Position numbers and translations under genes: made by a program. Below the pieces are notes generated by a model. That model had not been told where the DNA came from. It made no database searches and worked only from the letters and a program-made list of their open reading frames with translations. A stretch of 64,000 nucleotides of DNA, taken from NCBI RefSeq assembly GCF_028368995.1, contig NZ_JAQNDL010000003.1:1612001-1676000 (forward strand), read 5' to 3'. Source of the DNA: Nannocystis bainbridge (lineage in GTDB: Bacteria; Myxococcota_A; Polyangia; Nannocystales; Nannocystaceae). This document shows positions 43,062 to 51,605 of this stretch, one piece after another; position 1 is the stretch's first letter, and each line of letters starts with the position of its first letter.

Positions 43062-44327
43062 ATGATCCGCGATGTCCTCGCGCTCCGCTCGCGCCTGCAG
43101 GTCGCCTCGCTCTCGCTCCTCACCGCGGCCGGCTGCGCGCCTCCCAGCGCCCCGCAAGTCGCCCCCGTCGCGGTCACCAAGCAGGTCGCGCCCGTCGCCG
43201 ACACGAAGCAGGTCGCGCCCGTCGCCGCCGACCCACCGAAGCCCGAGCAACCGCCGACGACCCCGGAAACGGCTCCGCCGACCCCGCCCGAGGCCGAGCC
43301 GCGCATCGCTCAGTATCCGCGCGCCACCTGTCCGACGCACACCTGGTCGAACACCGTGGACGAGGCCAACAAGCGCGCCAGCGACGGCGAGCGCCGGCTC
43401 GACTGCCCGATCCAGATCCACGCCCTCCCGCGCGCCCCGGGCCAGACCGGCCCCACCGACGGGTTCCCCGGCAGCGCCTACCTCGACGACGACGCCACGC
43501 GGGCGCTCGGCGCCGGTCACTGCAGCTACACCTGGACGACGCCGTGCCCCGGCGGTCGCCCGCTGTTGACCGACGACGGCCCGCGCGTCGCCGACATCGT
43601 CCCGGATGCTGCCTGGCTCGCCGAGCTCGCGCCGGCCGATCCGCTGCCCGCGCCCCTGCGCGCCGCGATCGCCGACGCATGGCTGCAGGACGCCCGCAGC
43701 GAGCACGCGTCGATCGCCTCGTTCGCGCGCGCGACCCTCGAGCTGCTGGCGCTCGCGGCCCCGCCGGCGCTGGTCGCCGCGAGTCAAAAGGCGAGCCTCG
43801 AGGAGATCGATCACGCGCAACGATGCTTCGCGCTGGCGTCCCATTACGCCGGCGCGCCGCTCGGCCCGGGCCCGCTGCATGCTGTCCCGATCCGCGACGC
43901 CGACCTCGTGCGCCTCGCCTGCGACACTTTTGTGGAGGGCTGCGTCGGCGAGACGATCGCCGCGCTGATCGCCACCCGCGCGGCCCGTCGCTGCGCCGAC
44001 ACCACCGTCGCCGCCACGCTGACGAAGATCGCCGACGACGAGGCCGAGCACGCCGCCCTCGCCTGGGCCACCGTCGCCTGGGCCATCACCCGCGGCGGCG
44101 AGGACGTGCGCGCAGCCGTGCGCGCGCTCGCCGGCCGCCTGCACGCCGAGGTCGTCGCGGCCGCCGCTCCGCCGGCCCATCCGTCGGCAGCCGTGCTCGC
44201 CCACCACGGCCGCCTCGACGCCGCGGCCGAGCACGCCTGTCGCGTCGAAGCCTGGCAGCACCTGATCGGCGGCGCCCTCGAAGAACTCTGCGCCTGCCCG
44301 ACCCCCGACGCGCACGCGCCCGCGTGA
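43062..44327 (+). CDS. Ferritin-like domain lipoprotein
   Basis: 421 residues from ATG at 43062. Lipobox-like LLTAAGC (Cys25), then three copies of a VAPVA-K/D-KQ unit (about 33-58) and a Pro linker. Residues about 205-400 form a ferritin-like four-helix region: SEHASIASFARATLELLAL, EEIDHAQRCF, EGCVGETIAALIA and DDEAEHAALAWATVAWA, with Glu and His residues spaced as di-iron ligands. Myxobacterial relatives are annotated as ferritin-like or ribonucleotide-reductase-like lipoproteins of unknown use; iron binding at the cell surface is the likeliest role. A palindromic hairpin follows. Confidence 0.8.
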   Translation: MIRDVLALRSRLQVASLSLLTAAGCAPPSAPQVAPVAVTKQVAPVADTKQVAPVAADPPKPEQPPTTPETAPPTPPEAEPRIAQYPRATCPTHTWSNTVDEANKRASDGERRLDCPIQIHALPRAPGQTGPTDGFPGSAYLDDDATRALGAGHCSYTWTTPCPGGRPLLTDDGPRVADIVPDAAWLAELAPADPLPAPLRAAIADAWLQDARSEHASIASFARATLELLALAAPPALVAASQKASLEEIDHAQRCFALASHYAGAPLGPGPLHAVPIRDADLVRLACDTFVEGCVGETIAALIATRAARRCADTTVAATLTKIADDEAEHAALAWATVAWAITRGGEDVRAAVRALAGRLHAEVVAAAAPPAHPSAAVLAHHGRLDAAAEHACRVEAWQHLIGGALEELCACPTPDAHAPA

Positions 44328-44368
44328 TCACTTGACACCAGGAATCGCCGACGCCCTCCACGCTCTCT

Positions 44369-44392
44369 GCGCTCACGCGCAAGCGTGAGCGC
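44369..44392. terminator. Perfect hairpin with GCAA tetraloop between convergent genes
   Basis: GCGCTCACGC-GCAA-GCGTGAGCGC, a 10-bp perfect stem with a GNRA loop, sits between the convergent ends at 44327 and 44513 and so could end both transcripts. A partly matching second copy of the sequence (CGCTCTCTGCGC ... ACGCGCAAGCGTGAGCGC) lies near 44437-44488, with the stem shortened. Confidence 0.6.
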
Positions 44393-44512
44393 GCCGCAGC
44401 GACTCACAGCATCGAGGCCAGAGAGCGCCGACTCCCTTCACGCTCTCTGCGCCCGCCCGCGCACCGACGCGCAAGCGTGAGCGCGCAGCATCGACTCGCT
44501 AATTCGTCGGCA

Positions 44513-45034
44513 TCACGCCGCACGAGCCTGCCGCTCGCGCCGAATCACCGCACGTCGCCGTCGCACCAGTTCCAGCCCCAGCAGCGCCACCGCCAGCAGG
44601 CCCGTGCCGTCCCCCGTCCCCGCGAACGCACAGCCGCTGCTCTTCGCCTCGGTCTGTGGCGTCGTCGCCGGCGTCGCCTTCGCCTCGACCGCCGGCGTCG
44701 TCTTCGTCTCGACCGGCGCCGTCTTCGCCTCGACCACCGGCGTCGAACTCGCAACCTCGCAGCGCAGACAGGGACTGCACACCTCGCGCGGATTCACGAT
44801 GTCCATGTCTTGCTGGTCGAGCGGCTTCATCGACTCGTAGTGCTGCAGCGTCGCCGACACGTGGGCCCGCTTGCAGCACTCGCCCTCCTTGCACACTCCC
44901 GACGGGCTGCAGCTGTCGCCCGCCTGCTTGTCCGCGCACGGGTTCGGCGGCTCTGGCGGCGGCGGCACGTCCGCGCGGGCCACCGCGGGCAGCAGGAGTT
45001 CGAGCAGCACAGTCATCGTGAGCGCGCGACGCAT
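44513..45034 (-). CDS. Cys-rich secreted protein with MYXO-CTERM-like tail
   Basis: 173 residues from ATG at 45034; a longer start at 45070 adds 12 residues before the signal peptide. Signal peptide (RRALTMTVLLELLLPAVARA), then CADKQAGDSCSPSGVCKEGECCKR with closely spaced Cys, CSPCLRC, and a Pro/Thr/Lys linker of repeated VEAKT units. The end, SGCAFAGTGDGTGLLAVALLGLELVRRRR, has the invariant Cys, membrane helix and Arg cluster of the MYXO-CTERM sorting signal, by which myxobacterial proteins are thought to be processed and surface-lipidated. Function of the Cys-rich part is unknown. Confidence 0.75.
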   Translation of the reverse strand: MRRALTMTVLLELLLPAVARADVPPPPEPPNPCADKQAGDSCSPSGVCKEGECCKRAHVSATLQHYESMKPLDQQDMDIVNPREVCSPCLRCEVASSTPVVEAKTAPVETKTTPAVEAKATPATTPQTEAKSSGCAFAGTGDGTGLLAVALLGLELVRRRRAVIRRERQARAA

Positions 45035-45201
45035 CCCCCCGATGCAAGCCGTCGAGCGCGGGCCTGTCAATGGCCACAGGATTCCGGCGAGGGCGCCACC
45101 CGATGCGCTGTTGTGGGCAAGCAGAGGCCACGTCGACCTCGCGCGCAGCGCTCGTGTGTGGACGTCGACGCCGCTCGTGCCGGCGCCCTACCCTCGCGGC
45201 G

Positions 45202-46935
45202 ATGACACCTCGCTTGCGCACGATCACGCTCTCTCTGATTTGCGGGACCCCATGGCTCTCCGCGTGCGGCGACGACGGCACCGCCACCACCGAGAGCACG
45301 GCCTCCGGAGCCACCACCGACACCACCACCGGCGACGGCACGACGAGCCCCTCGACCACCACGGGCACGACCGAGCCGCAGCCGACCACCACCACGCCGA
45401 CCACCACCGACGCGACCCCCGACCCCACCGGGGTCACCACCTCGACCTCGAGCGACACCACCACCTCCTCGACCACCGACCCGGTCGACACCGAGTCGAC
45501 CACCGCCGCCGGCTGCGAGCCGCTGGTCGACTGCGGCGGCGCGTGTGTCGACATTCAGACCGACGCCGACCACTGCGGCGGCTGTGATGCCCCGTGTGGC
45601 GCCATGGAGGCCTGCGTCGACGCGGCCTGCGTCATCACATGTCCCCCGGGACAGGAGCTCTGCGACGGCGTCTGCGTCGACACCGGCGCCGATCCCGAGC
45701 ACTGCGGCGGCTGCGGTCAGCCGTGCCTCGACAGCGAGGTGTGCGGCGACGGGGTCTGCGCGCTTGAATGTCCCATGGGACAGGCGGACTGCGACGGCGC
45801 CTGCGTCGACACCGACACCGATCCCTCGCACTGCGGAGGTTGCGGCCAGGCCTGCGACGCCTGCCAGATCTGCAGCGACGCCCAGTGCGAGGCCCCGCCC
45901 GACCTGCCCCCGGCCGGGGCCATCGAGGGCCCGACCGACCTGTGCGCCGGCGCCGAGGCCATGTTCACCGTGCCCGAGGTGCCCGGCGCCGTCAGCTACA
46001 CGTGGAGCGGGCCCGTCGGTGCGACCGTCATCGCTGGCCAGGACACCGCCGCGGCGACCGTGAAGTTCGGCGCGACCGCCGGCCAGGTCTGCGTCAGCTA
46101 CAGCGACGGCTGCGCGACCTCGACGCCGAGCTGCATCGCCATCGCGCTGACCGGTGGCACGCCCGGGCAGCAGGTGTTCGCGGCGACCGGCGCGATCCAG
46201 CCGTTCGTCGTGCCCCAGTGCATCAAGACCCTCAAGATCACCGCCTTCGGCGCCCAGGGTGGCTCGGACGCCGGCGGGCTCGGGGCCAAGATGAGCGGCA
46301 CCTTCAACGTCACGCCCGGCGACCAGCTCGGCGTGGTCGTCGGCGAGCGCGGGGTCGCCAACAACTGCGGCAGCGCGCCGGCGACCGGCGGCGGCGGCGG
46401 CGGCTCGTTCGTGTGGCGGATCGCCGACGCCACCGAGCCATTGCTCGCAGCCGGCGGCGGCGGCGGCGGCAACACCAATTGGGATGACCTCAATTGCCGC
46501 AAGGGCCTCGACGGCGTGGTCGGCACGGCCGGCACCAGCGGCAACGGAGCCCCGAGCGCCGCGGGAGGCACCAACGGCAACGGCGGCGCCGGCAATGCCC
46601 CCTCGGGCACCGGCTCCGGCGGCGCCGGCTGGAAGAGCGCCGGCCAGGACTCGACCTATGGCACCGGCTGCACCGGCGGCAAACCGCCGCTCTTGTTCAC
46701 CGGCGGCGCCGGCAGCAACACCTTCGGCCCCGGCGGCCAGGGCGGCTTCGGCGGCGGCGGCGGGGCCGTGTGCGGCGCAGGCGGCGGCGGCGGCTACTCG
46801 GGCGGCGGCGCCGGCGAGGGCTCGACGTGCCGCGCCGGCGGCGGCGGCGGCGGCTCGTTCAACGCCGGCACCGCTCAGGACAATCAACCCGGCGCCCGCG
46901 CTGGCGCCGGCGAGGTGACGATCTCCTGGCCCTGA
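45202..46935 (+). CDS. Glycine-rich lipoprotein with Cys-rich repeats
   Basis: 577 residues from ATG at 45202. Lipobox WLSAC (Cys22), a long Thr/Ser/Pro linker (to about 100), then three Cys-rich units of the type DADHCGGCDAPC, DPEHCGGCGQPC and DPSHCGGCGQAC, similar to Stig1-like repeats. The C-terminal half is the glycine-rich domain found in receptor and bacterial surface proteins (TAFGAQGGSDAGGLGAKMSG, then GGGGGGSF repeats). It is exported and probably a surface or matrix protein. Two dispersed palindromes fall in frame and both encode Cys-Pro-x-Gly-Gln (45640-45653 and 45769-45782). Confidence 0.78.
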   Translation: MTPRLRTITLSLICGTPWLSACGDDGTATTESTASGATTDTTTGDGTTSPSTTTGTTEPQPTTTTPTTTDATPDPTGVTTSTSSDTTTSSTTDPVDTESTTAAGCEPLVDCGGACVDIQTDADHCGGCDAPCGAMEACVDAACVITCPPGQELCDGVCVDTGADPEHCGGCGQPCLDSEVCGDGVCALECPMGQADCDGACVDTDTDPSHCGGCGQACDACQICSDAQCEAPPDLPPAGAIEGPTDLCAGAEAMFTVPEVPGAVSYTWSGPVGATVIAGQDTAAATVKFGATAGQVCVSYSDGCATSTPSCIAIALTGGTPGQQVFAATGAIQPFVVPQCIKTLKITAFGAQGGSDAGGLGAKMSGTFNVTPGDQLGVVVGERGVANNCGSAPATGGGGGGSFVWRIADATEPLLAAGGGGGGNTNWDDLNCRKGLDGVVGTAGTSGNGAPSAAGGTNGNGGAGNAPSGTGSGGAGWKSAGQDSTYGTGCTGGKPPLLFTGGAGSNTFGPGGQGGFGGGGGAVCGAGGGGGYSGGGAGEGSTCRAGGGGGGSFNAGTAQDNQPGARAGAGEVTISWP

Positions 46936-46989
46936 CCGCGCCCGCGTGACGCGTGTTCGGCGATCCCCGGGGTCGCCGAACACACGGAT

Positions 46990-47044
46990 ATGTCCCGAAG
47001 GACATCTCGCCGGATCGCCCCCGCCCGACCTGCCCCGAAGGACA
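46990..47044. repeat. Two dispersed palindromes between convergent genes
   Basis: ATGTCC-CGAA-GGACAT (46990-47005) and the degenerate TGCCC-CGAA-GGACA (47031-47044) share the same central CGAA. They lie between the plus-strand gene ending at 46935 and the minus-strand gene ending at 47056, as expected for a structure at transcript ends. Confidence 0.7.
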
Positions 47045-47055
47045 GATCCAGCCTG

Positions 47056-48093
47056 CTACCGCCCCGGCAGCAGCGGCGCCAGCCAGGCCGCGTAGTATGC
47101 CAGCACCTCGCGGCCGATGAACCACGGCTCCTTCAGCAGACGCCGGCTCATCCTCGCCGGCACCGTGTATGCCAGCATGCCCGCCCGCTGGAACAGCAGC
47201 TTCACCCGCGGCTCATGATAATAGTGGCTCACCGCCAGCACCCGTCGCGCCCCGCGCTGCTGCAGCCATTCGCTCGTCACCGCCACCGTCGCGGCCGTAT
47301 CGACCCCCAGCTCGTCGAGCACGATCGCCTCCGCCGGCACCCCTGCTGCGATCGCCCGCGCCTGCATCGCCACCGGCTCCGACACCCCGTGGTCCTCGTC
47401 GATCGCCCCGCTCATGATCACCGTCGGAGCCAGCCCCGCGTGGTAGAGGCGGATCCCCTCGTCGACCCGATCGGCCAGCGCCAGCGACGGCCTCCCGTCC
47501 GAGTACACCCGCGCCCCGAACACCACGATCGCGTCCGCCTCGCGGGCGTAGCGGGTCGGTCCGAACGTCAGCATCAGCACCAGCGGCAGCGCCAGCGCCA
47601 CCCCCGCCGCCGTCGCCAGGCTGCGCACGACCTGTCCCCAAGACCATGTCCTCGCCGGCCCCGGCCGCCCCGCCGAACTCGCCAGCGCCAGCGACAGCGG
47701 CAGCACCAGCGCCGACCCTGGCAGCGGCAGCGGCGTGGCGATGCGGCCCTCGATCAGCAGCGCGAAGTACACCAGCGTGTCCCAGGCTGCCGCCGCCGCC
47801 ACTGCCAGCAGGCAGACCACCCCCGCCGCTCTCACCCAGCCGCGGCGCAGCGGCCCGAGCCCGCGGGCGATCAGCGTCGCCGCCAACATGGCCTTGAAGA
47901 CAGCCGCACCTGTCCCTCCGGGCAGGCTGATCCACGCCCCCGTCGCGTCGAAGCGCGGCCCTGCGATCAGCCGCCCGACCACGTTGAGGGCCACGAACAC
48001 CCCCAGCGCCAGCCCCACGTCCGGCAGCAGCGCGCGGACGCGAGCCCCGGACCCCGCTGCGTGCTCGTCTGCGATCATCCTCGGCGGAGGCAC
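47056..48093 (-). CDS. YdcF/ElyC/SanA-family membrane protein
   Basis: 345 residues from GTG at 48093 (ATG at 48078 is an alternative). The N-terminal half has several hydrophobic helices (about 25-45, 65-80, 86-104, 110-140 and 160-180). The C-terminal half is the DUF218 fold: EADAIVVFGARVYSDGRPSLALADRVDEGIRLYHAGLAPTVIMSG, LGVDTAATVAVTSEWLQQ and VLAVSHYYHEPRVKLLFQRAGM. Relatives act in envelope biogenesis and vancomycin tolerance, with unclear biochemistry. Divergent from the IgGFc-like gene 250 bases away. Confidence 0.85.
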   Translation of the reverse strand: MPPPRMIADEHAAGSGARVRALLPDVGLALGVFVALNVVGRLIAGPRFDATGAWISLPGGTGAAVFKAMLAATLIARGLGPLRRGWVRAAGVVCLLAVAAAAAWDTLVYFALLIEGRIATPLPLPGSALVLPLSLALASSAGRPGPARTWSWGQVVRSLATAAGVALALPLVLMLTFGPTRYAREADAIVVFGARVYSDGRPSLALADRVDEGIRLYHAGLAPTVIMSGAIDEDHGVSEPVAMQARAIAAGVPAEAIVLDELGVDTAATVAVTSEWLQQRGARRVLAVSHYYHEPRVKLLFQRAGMLAYTVPARMSRRLLKEPWFIGREVLAYYAAWLAPLLPGR

Positions 48094-48218
48094 GCGCCAG
48101 CGCGCCCCGGTATTCCCGGCCCTGCCCGATCGGGTGGAACCCCTCGTCTGCGCCCGCCGGCCTCGATCTTCGCGCTCCCCGCGAGACCCGGCAAACCTGC
48201 TGGATCTGCATGGTCTTT

Positions 48219-48244
48219 GTCACATGTCCTCATGGACATGTGAC
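48219..48244. repeat. 11-bp-stem palindrome in a divergent intergenic region
   Basis: GTCACATGTCC-TCAT-GGACATGTGAC is the longest perfect copy of the dispersed palindrome in the window. It lies between the starts of the YdcF-like (minus) and IgGFc-like (plus) genes, so here it is upstream of both rather than at a 3' end. Confidence 0.75.
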
Positions 48245-48343
48245 CACAATCGCCCGCCGCCCGCGCTCGAACGCCCTCAGGTCCCCCGCGCGCGCGGCGA
48301 AAACTGCTTTACGGGCGCGCGCGGGAGCTTCTACGCTGCCGTC

Positions 48344-50152
48344 ATGAATCCTCGCCTGTGTATGAACTTGTGCACCTCGGCTGCCCTCGCGGCCGCGCTC
48401 TTCACCGCCTGCGGCGACAACGGCCAGGTAACTGCCTCCGAGGTCGCCACGATGTCGGGCGGGCCGACCGTCGTGACGACTGACCCGGGGACGACAGCCG
48501 GCAGCACCGACGCCCCGACCACGACCCCCACGTCGACCGACGGCACCGGCACCCAGGGCATGACCGACACCGGCACCACCCAGGGGCCGACCTCGACTGG
48601 ACCGGGCACCACCGACACCCCCGTGACCAGCACCACCGGTCCGGACACCACCGGCACGCCTGGCACCACCACTGTCGACACCACCGGCCTCCCGGGCACC
48701 ACCACCGTCGACACCGACACCACCACCGACTCCACCACCGGCGAGGACCCCTTCTTCGGCGAGATCCCCGAGACCTGTGATCAGGCCGAGCTGTCGAAGA
48801 GCACCGTCGGCTGTGCCTTCTACGCCCTCGACATGGACTCGCACGACTTCTCCGAGACCAGCCAGTTCGCGGTCGCCGTCGCCAACGTGCAGAAGGACCA
48901 GCAGGCCACCGTCACCGTCGAGCGCAAGCAGGGCGGCGTGTGGAACATGATCGCCGGCCCGGTCCAGATCAACGCGCTCGGGCTGCAGACCTTCAACCTG
49001 CCTGACCAGCACACCGACGACAGCCAGCTCGCGGCCGGCTTCGCCTACCGCGTCAAGTCGTCGGTGCCCGTCATCGCCTACCAGTTCAATCCGGTCGACG
49101 GCTCGTCCTCGTTCCTCTCGGACGCCTCGATGCTCTACCCCGTCACCGGCCTCGACTCGATCAACCACGTGATCGCGTGGACGTCGATGATGGACAACAC
49201 CAACACCTTCCAGCACAGCTACGCCAGCGCGGTCGCGGTGATGGACAACACCAAGATCAAGGTCACGCCGAGCACCGTCACCGCCGCCGGCGCCGGCGTC
49301 CCGGCCGGCCAGCCTGGCGTCCCGTTCGAGATCACCCTCAACGAGGGCGACGTGCTCAGCGTCGCCGTGCAGGGCCTCGGCACCTCGATGACCGGCACGA
49401 TCTTCGAGAGCGCCAAGGAGACCCCGTTCATGCTGTTCGCCGGCCAGGAGTGCGCCCTCATCCCGGCGGGCACCTGCTGCTGCGACCACATGGAGGAGCA
49501 GATCAGCGGCGTGCGCCTGTGGGGCAAGCACTTCATCGGCGCGCGCACGGCCGTGCGCAGCGCCAACGCCCCCGAGCCCTCGCTGTGGCAGATCTACGGC
49601 GCCGAGGACGGTACCACCGTCACCCTCAACGCCGACGCTCAGGTCACCGGCTTGCCGGCCAACCCGATCATCCTCGACAAGGGTCAGGTGGTCGAGTTCT
49701 ACGCCGGCGGTCCCACCGGCGAGCCGGGCGACTTCGAGATCACCGCCGACAAGCCGATCGGCGTGATGAACTACATGACCGGCGCCGAGAACCTGCCGCC
49801 CCAGTTCTTCAGCGTCGGCGACCCCGCCGCCGTGCAGATCCCCTCGGTCGAGCAGTTCCTGCCGCGCTACGTCGTCCTCGTGCCCGGGACGTGGGTCAAC
49901 GACGTCGGCGTGTTCACCCGCCAGGCCGGCGCGGTCGTCACCATCGACGGCGTGGCGATCGCCGACTCCGCCTGGAACCCGGTCGCCGACAGCGACTACG
50001 AGGTCGCCCGCGTCCCGCTCGGCGACGGCGTCCACGTGCTCGAGGGCGGCGACGTCCCGTTCAGCGTCATCATCGTCGGCTGGGACCAGCACGACAGCTA
50101 CTCGTACCTCGGCGGCACCGGCACCAAGATCGTCAACCCGACGCCGATGTGA
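48344..50152 (+). CDS. IgGFc-binding-like lipoprotein (paralogue of the gene at 40766)
   Basis: 602 residues from ATG at 48344. Lipobox LFTAC (Cys22), then about 110 residues of Thr/Gly/Ser/Asp linker containing repeated (G)TTTVDTTGLPGTT units. The domain has FAVAVANVQKDQQATVTVERK, VPVIAYQFNPVDGSSSF, a CCCDHMEEQ Cys cluster near 375 and ends GWDQHDSYSYLGGTGT. It matches the order of the paralogue at 40766, notably the VPV(I/V)AYQF core. A binding surface protein is the likely role. The stop lies 11 bases before a 14-bp palindromic array. Confidence 0.8.
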   Translation: MNPRLCMNLCTSAALAAALFTACGDNGQVTASEVATMSGGPTVVTTDPGTTAGSTDAPTTTPTSTDGTGTQGMTDTGTTQGPTSTGPGTTDTPVTSTTGPDTTGTPGTTTVDTTGLPGTTTVDTDTTTDSTTGEDPFFGEIPETCDQAELSKSTVGCAFYALDMDSHDFSETSQFAVAVANVQKDQQATVTVERKQGGVWNMIAGPVQINALGLQTFNLPDQHTDDSQLAAGFAYRVKSSVPVIAYQFNPVDGSSSFLSDASMLYPVTGLDSINHVIAWTSMMDNTNTFQHSYASAVAVMDNTKIKVTPSTVTAAGAGVPAGQPGVPFEITLNEGDVLSVAVQGLGTSMTGTIFESAKETPFMLFAGQECALIPAGTCCCDHMEEQISGVRLWGKHFIGARTAVRSANAPEPSLWQIYGAEDGTTVTLNADAQVTGLPANPIILDKGQVVEFYAGGPTGEPGDFEITADKPIGVMNYMTGAENLPPQFFSVGDPAAVQIPSVEQFLPRYVVLVPGTWVNDVGVFTRQAGAVVTIDGVAIADSAWNPVADSDYEVARVPLGDGVHVLEGGDVPFSVIIVGWDQHDSYSYLGGTGTKIVNPTPM

Positions 50153-50162
50153 TCGCATCGGA

Positions 50163-50236
50163 CATGTCCTGAACGACATGTCCATTTGAAAATGACCCAT
50201 CGGACATGCTCTTCAGGGCATGTCCGATGGGCCATC
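50163..50236. repeat. Tandem 14-bp palindromic array 2
   Basis: ATG recurs at 50164, 50178, 50192, 50206 and 50220 (AT at 50234), period 14. Units include ATGTCC-TGAA-CGACAT, ATGACC-CATC-GGACAT, ATGCTC-TTCA-GGGCAT and ATGTCC-GATG-GGCCAT. It fills the space between convergent genes ending at 50152 and 50247. Confidence 0.85.
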
Positions 50237-50246
50237 CTTCATCCGC

Positions 50247-51605
50247 TCAGCCGCCGCACAGGCGGCCCAGCCACGGCTGCTGCGTCCCGCCGTCCTCGCC
50301 GAGGAACGCCCCGCTGACGATCACCGCCCCGTCCGACGTGAACGCCGCGGTGTTGGCGTCGCCCCAGCTGTACGGCAGCCCGAACTCGTGCTCGAAGCTC
50401 CACAGCAGCGCCCCGTCGGCCGCCATCAGCCCCACCCACAGGTCCTTGCGCTGGCCCCACTCGTTGCCCGGCTGCGGCGGCTTCTCGACCCCGCCGACCA
50501 GCAGCAGCGCCCCGTCCTGGCGGAGCCCGTCGCCGAAGCGCAGGCTCTCGGCGCTCGCGTCCGGCAGCGGCATCGTCCACGCCACCGCCCCGTCGCTGGC
50601 GAACTTGCGCAGCGACAGCGGGCTCGGCTTCGCGTCGGGCGTCTCGAGCAGGTAGGCCGCGCCCGCCTCGCCGACCAGCACCGCGCGCGGCTCCGTGGGA
50701 TCTCCCTCGAGCGCGTGCTCCCAGCTCGGCGCCCCATGGTCGTCGAAGCGGGCGATCCACAGCCCCTCGGGGCTCTCGGTGCGGGCGGCCAGCACCACCG
50801 ACCCGTCGGCCCCGAGGTCGTGGCGGACCTTGTAATCGGCGTTGTCCGGCGGCGCCAGGATCGCCTCGCCCAGCACGTTGCCGGCCGTATCGAGGCGCAC
50901 GTGCTTGAACGGCTCCTCGTACGATCCCGCCAGCACGAAGATCGTCGCGCCGTCGGTCGCCAGCTGACCCAGCGGTGAGTACGAGGTCCACGGCTGGGCC
51001 GGCGGCCGCGCGAGCTCCCAGCGCCACACGTGGGCGCCATCGGGCGCGAAGCGGAGCACCACCAGGCGCGCGTCGTAGGTCCCCATCATCTCGCCCTCGA
51101 CCGCGAGGATCGTCTCTTCCACCAGCACGTGGACGAACCCCGACGCATCGATCGCCACGTCGACCGCCCCGTCCTGGAGGCCGTTGGCGCCGGCGTAGGA
51201 GTCGCTCCAGACCGCCGCGCCCTCGGCGTCGCGCAGCTCGACGAACGCGTCGCCGTCGTCGCCGACCGCCGTCCGGCCGGCGACCACCGCCGCGCCGTCG
51301 CGCGCGCCCGCGAGCCCGGGCATGAATCCCGGCAGCTCCGCCGCGCTGCGCGCCCACTGCAGCGCGCCGCCGACCTCCCCCGGCCGGCACACCGGCGCCG
51401 GCGGGTCGCCCGTGCTCGGGTCGCCTGACGGATCGCCCGTGGTCGTGGTCTCGAGCTCGCCGCTGGTGCCCGTCGGCGGCGGACCGCCGGTCGGCGCCTC
51501 GGTCCCGCTGCTGCTGCTCGTGCTGCCGTCGGTCCCGGCGCTCGAATCATTGCACGCGAGCAGCAGCGACCACGAAGTCAGCGCCGCGATCGTCGCCCGC
51601 GTCAC
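50247..51605 (-). CDS. Propeller-like surface lipoprotein
   Basis: 452 residues. Lipobox LLLAC (Cys18), Ser/Thr/Gly/Pro linker to about 75, then repeated blades: MPGLAGARDGAAVVAGRT, VDVAIDASGFVHVLVEET, LATDGATIFVLAGSYEE, GADGSVVLAARTE, LVGEAGAAYLLETP, LRQDGALLLVGGVE and FTSDGAVIVSGAFL. The spacing matches delta-60/SBBP-like beta propellers. The ATG overlaps the stop of the Kazal-domain gene as ATGA, so it is the last gene of a three-gene minus-strand unit. No enzyme residues are visible; a binding role on the surface is inferred. Similar in plan to the protein at 31162. Confidence 0.75.
   Translation of the reverse strand: MTRATIAALTSWSLLLACNDSSAGTDGSTSSSSGTEAPTGGPPPTGTSGELETTTTGDPSGDPSTGDPPAPVCRPGEVGGALQWARSAAELPGFMPGLAGARDGAAVVAGRTAVGDDGDAFVELRDAEGAAVWSDSYAGANGLQDGAVDVAIDASGFVHVLVEETILAVEGEMMGTYDARLVVLRFAPDGAHVWRWELARPPAQPWTSYSPLGQLATDGATIFVLAGSYEEPFKHVRLDTAGNVLGEAILAPPDNADYKVRHDLGADGSVVLAARTESPEGLWIARFDDHGAPSWEHALEGDPTEPRAVLVGEAGAAYLLETPDAKPSPLSLRKFASDGAVAWTMPLPDASAESLRFGDGLRQDGALLLVGGVEKPPQPGNEWGQRKDLWVGLMAADGALLWSFEHEFGLPYSWGDANTAAFTSDGAVIVSGAFLGEDGGTQQPWLGRLCGG

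Noticed and set aside
44340..44500. Repeat after the ferritin-like gene as a mobile-element end
   Set aside because: It has two partial copies of a hairpin with GCAA loop and no transposase, target duplication or terminal repeats; a terminator is simpler.
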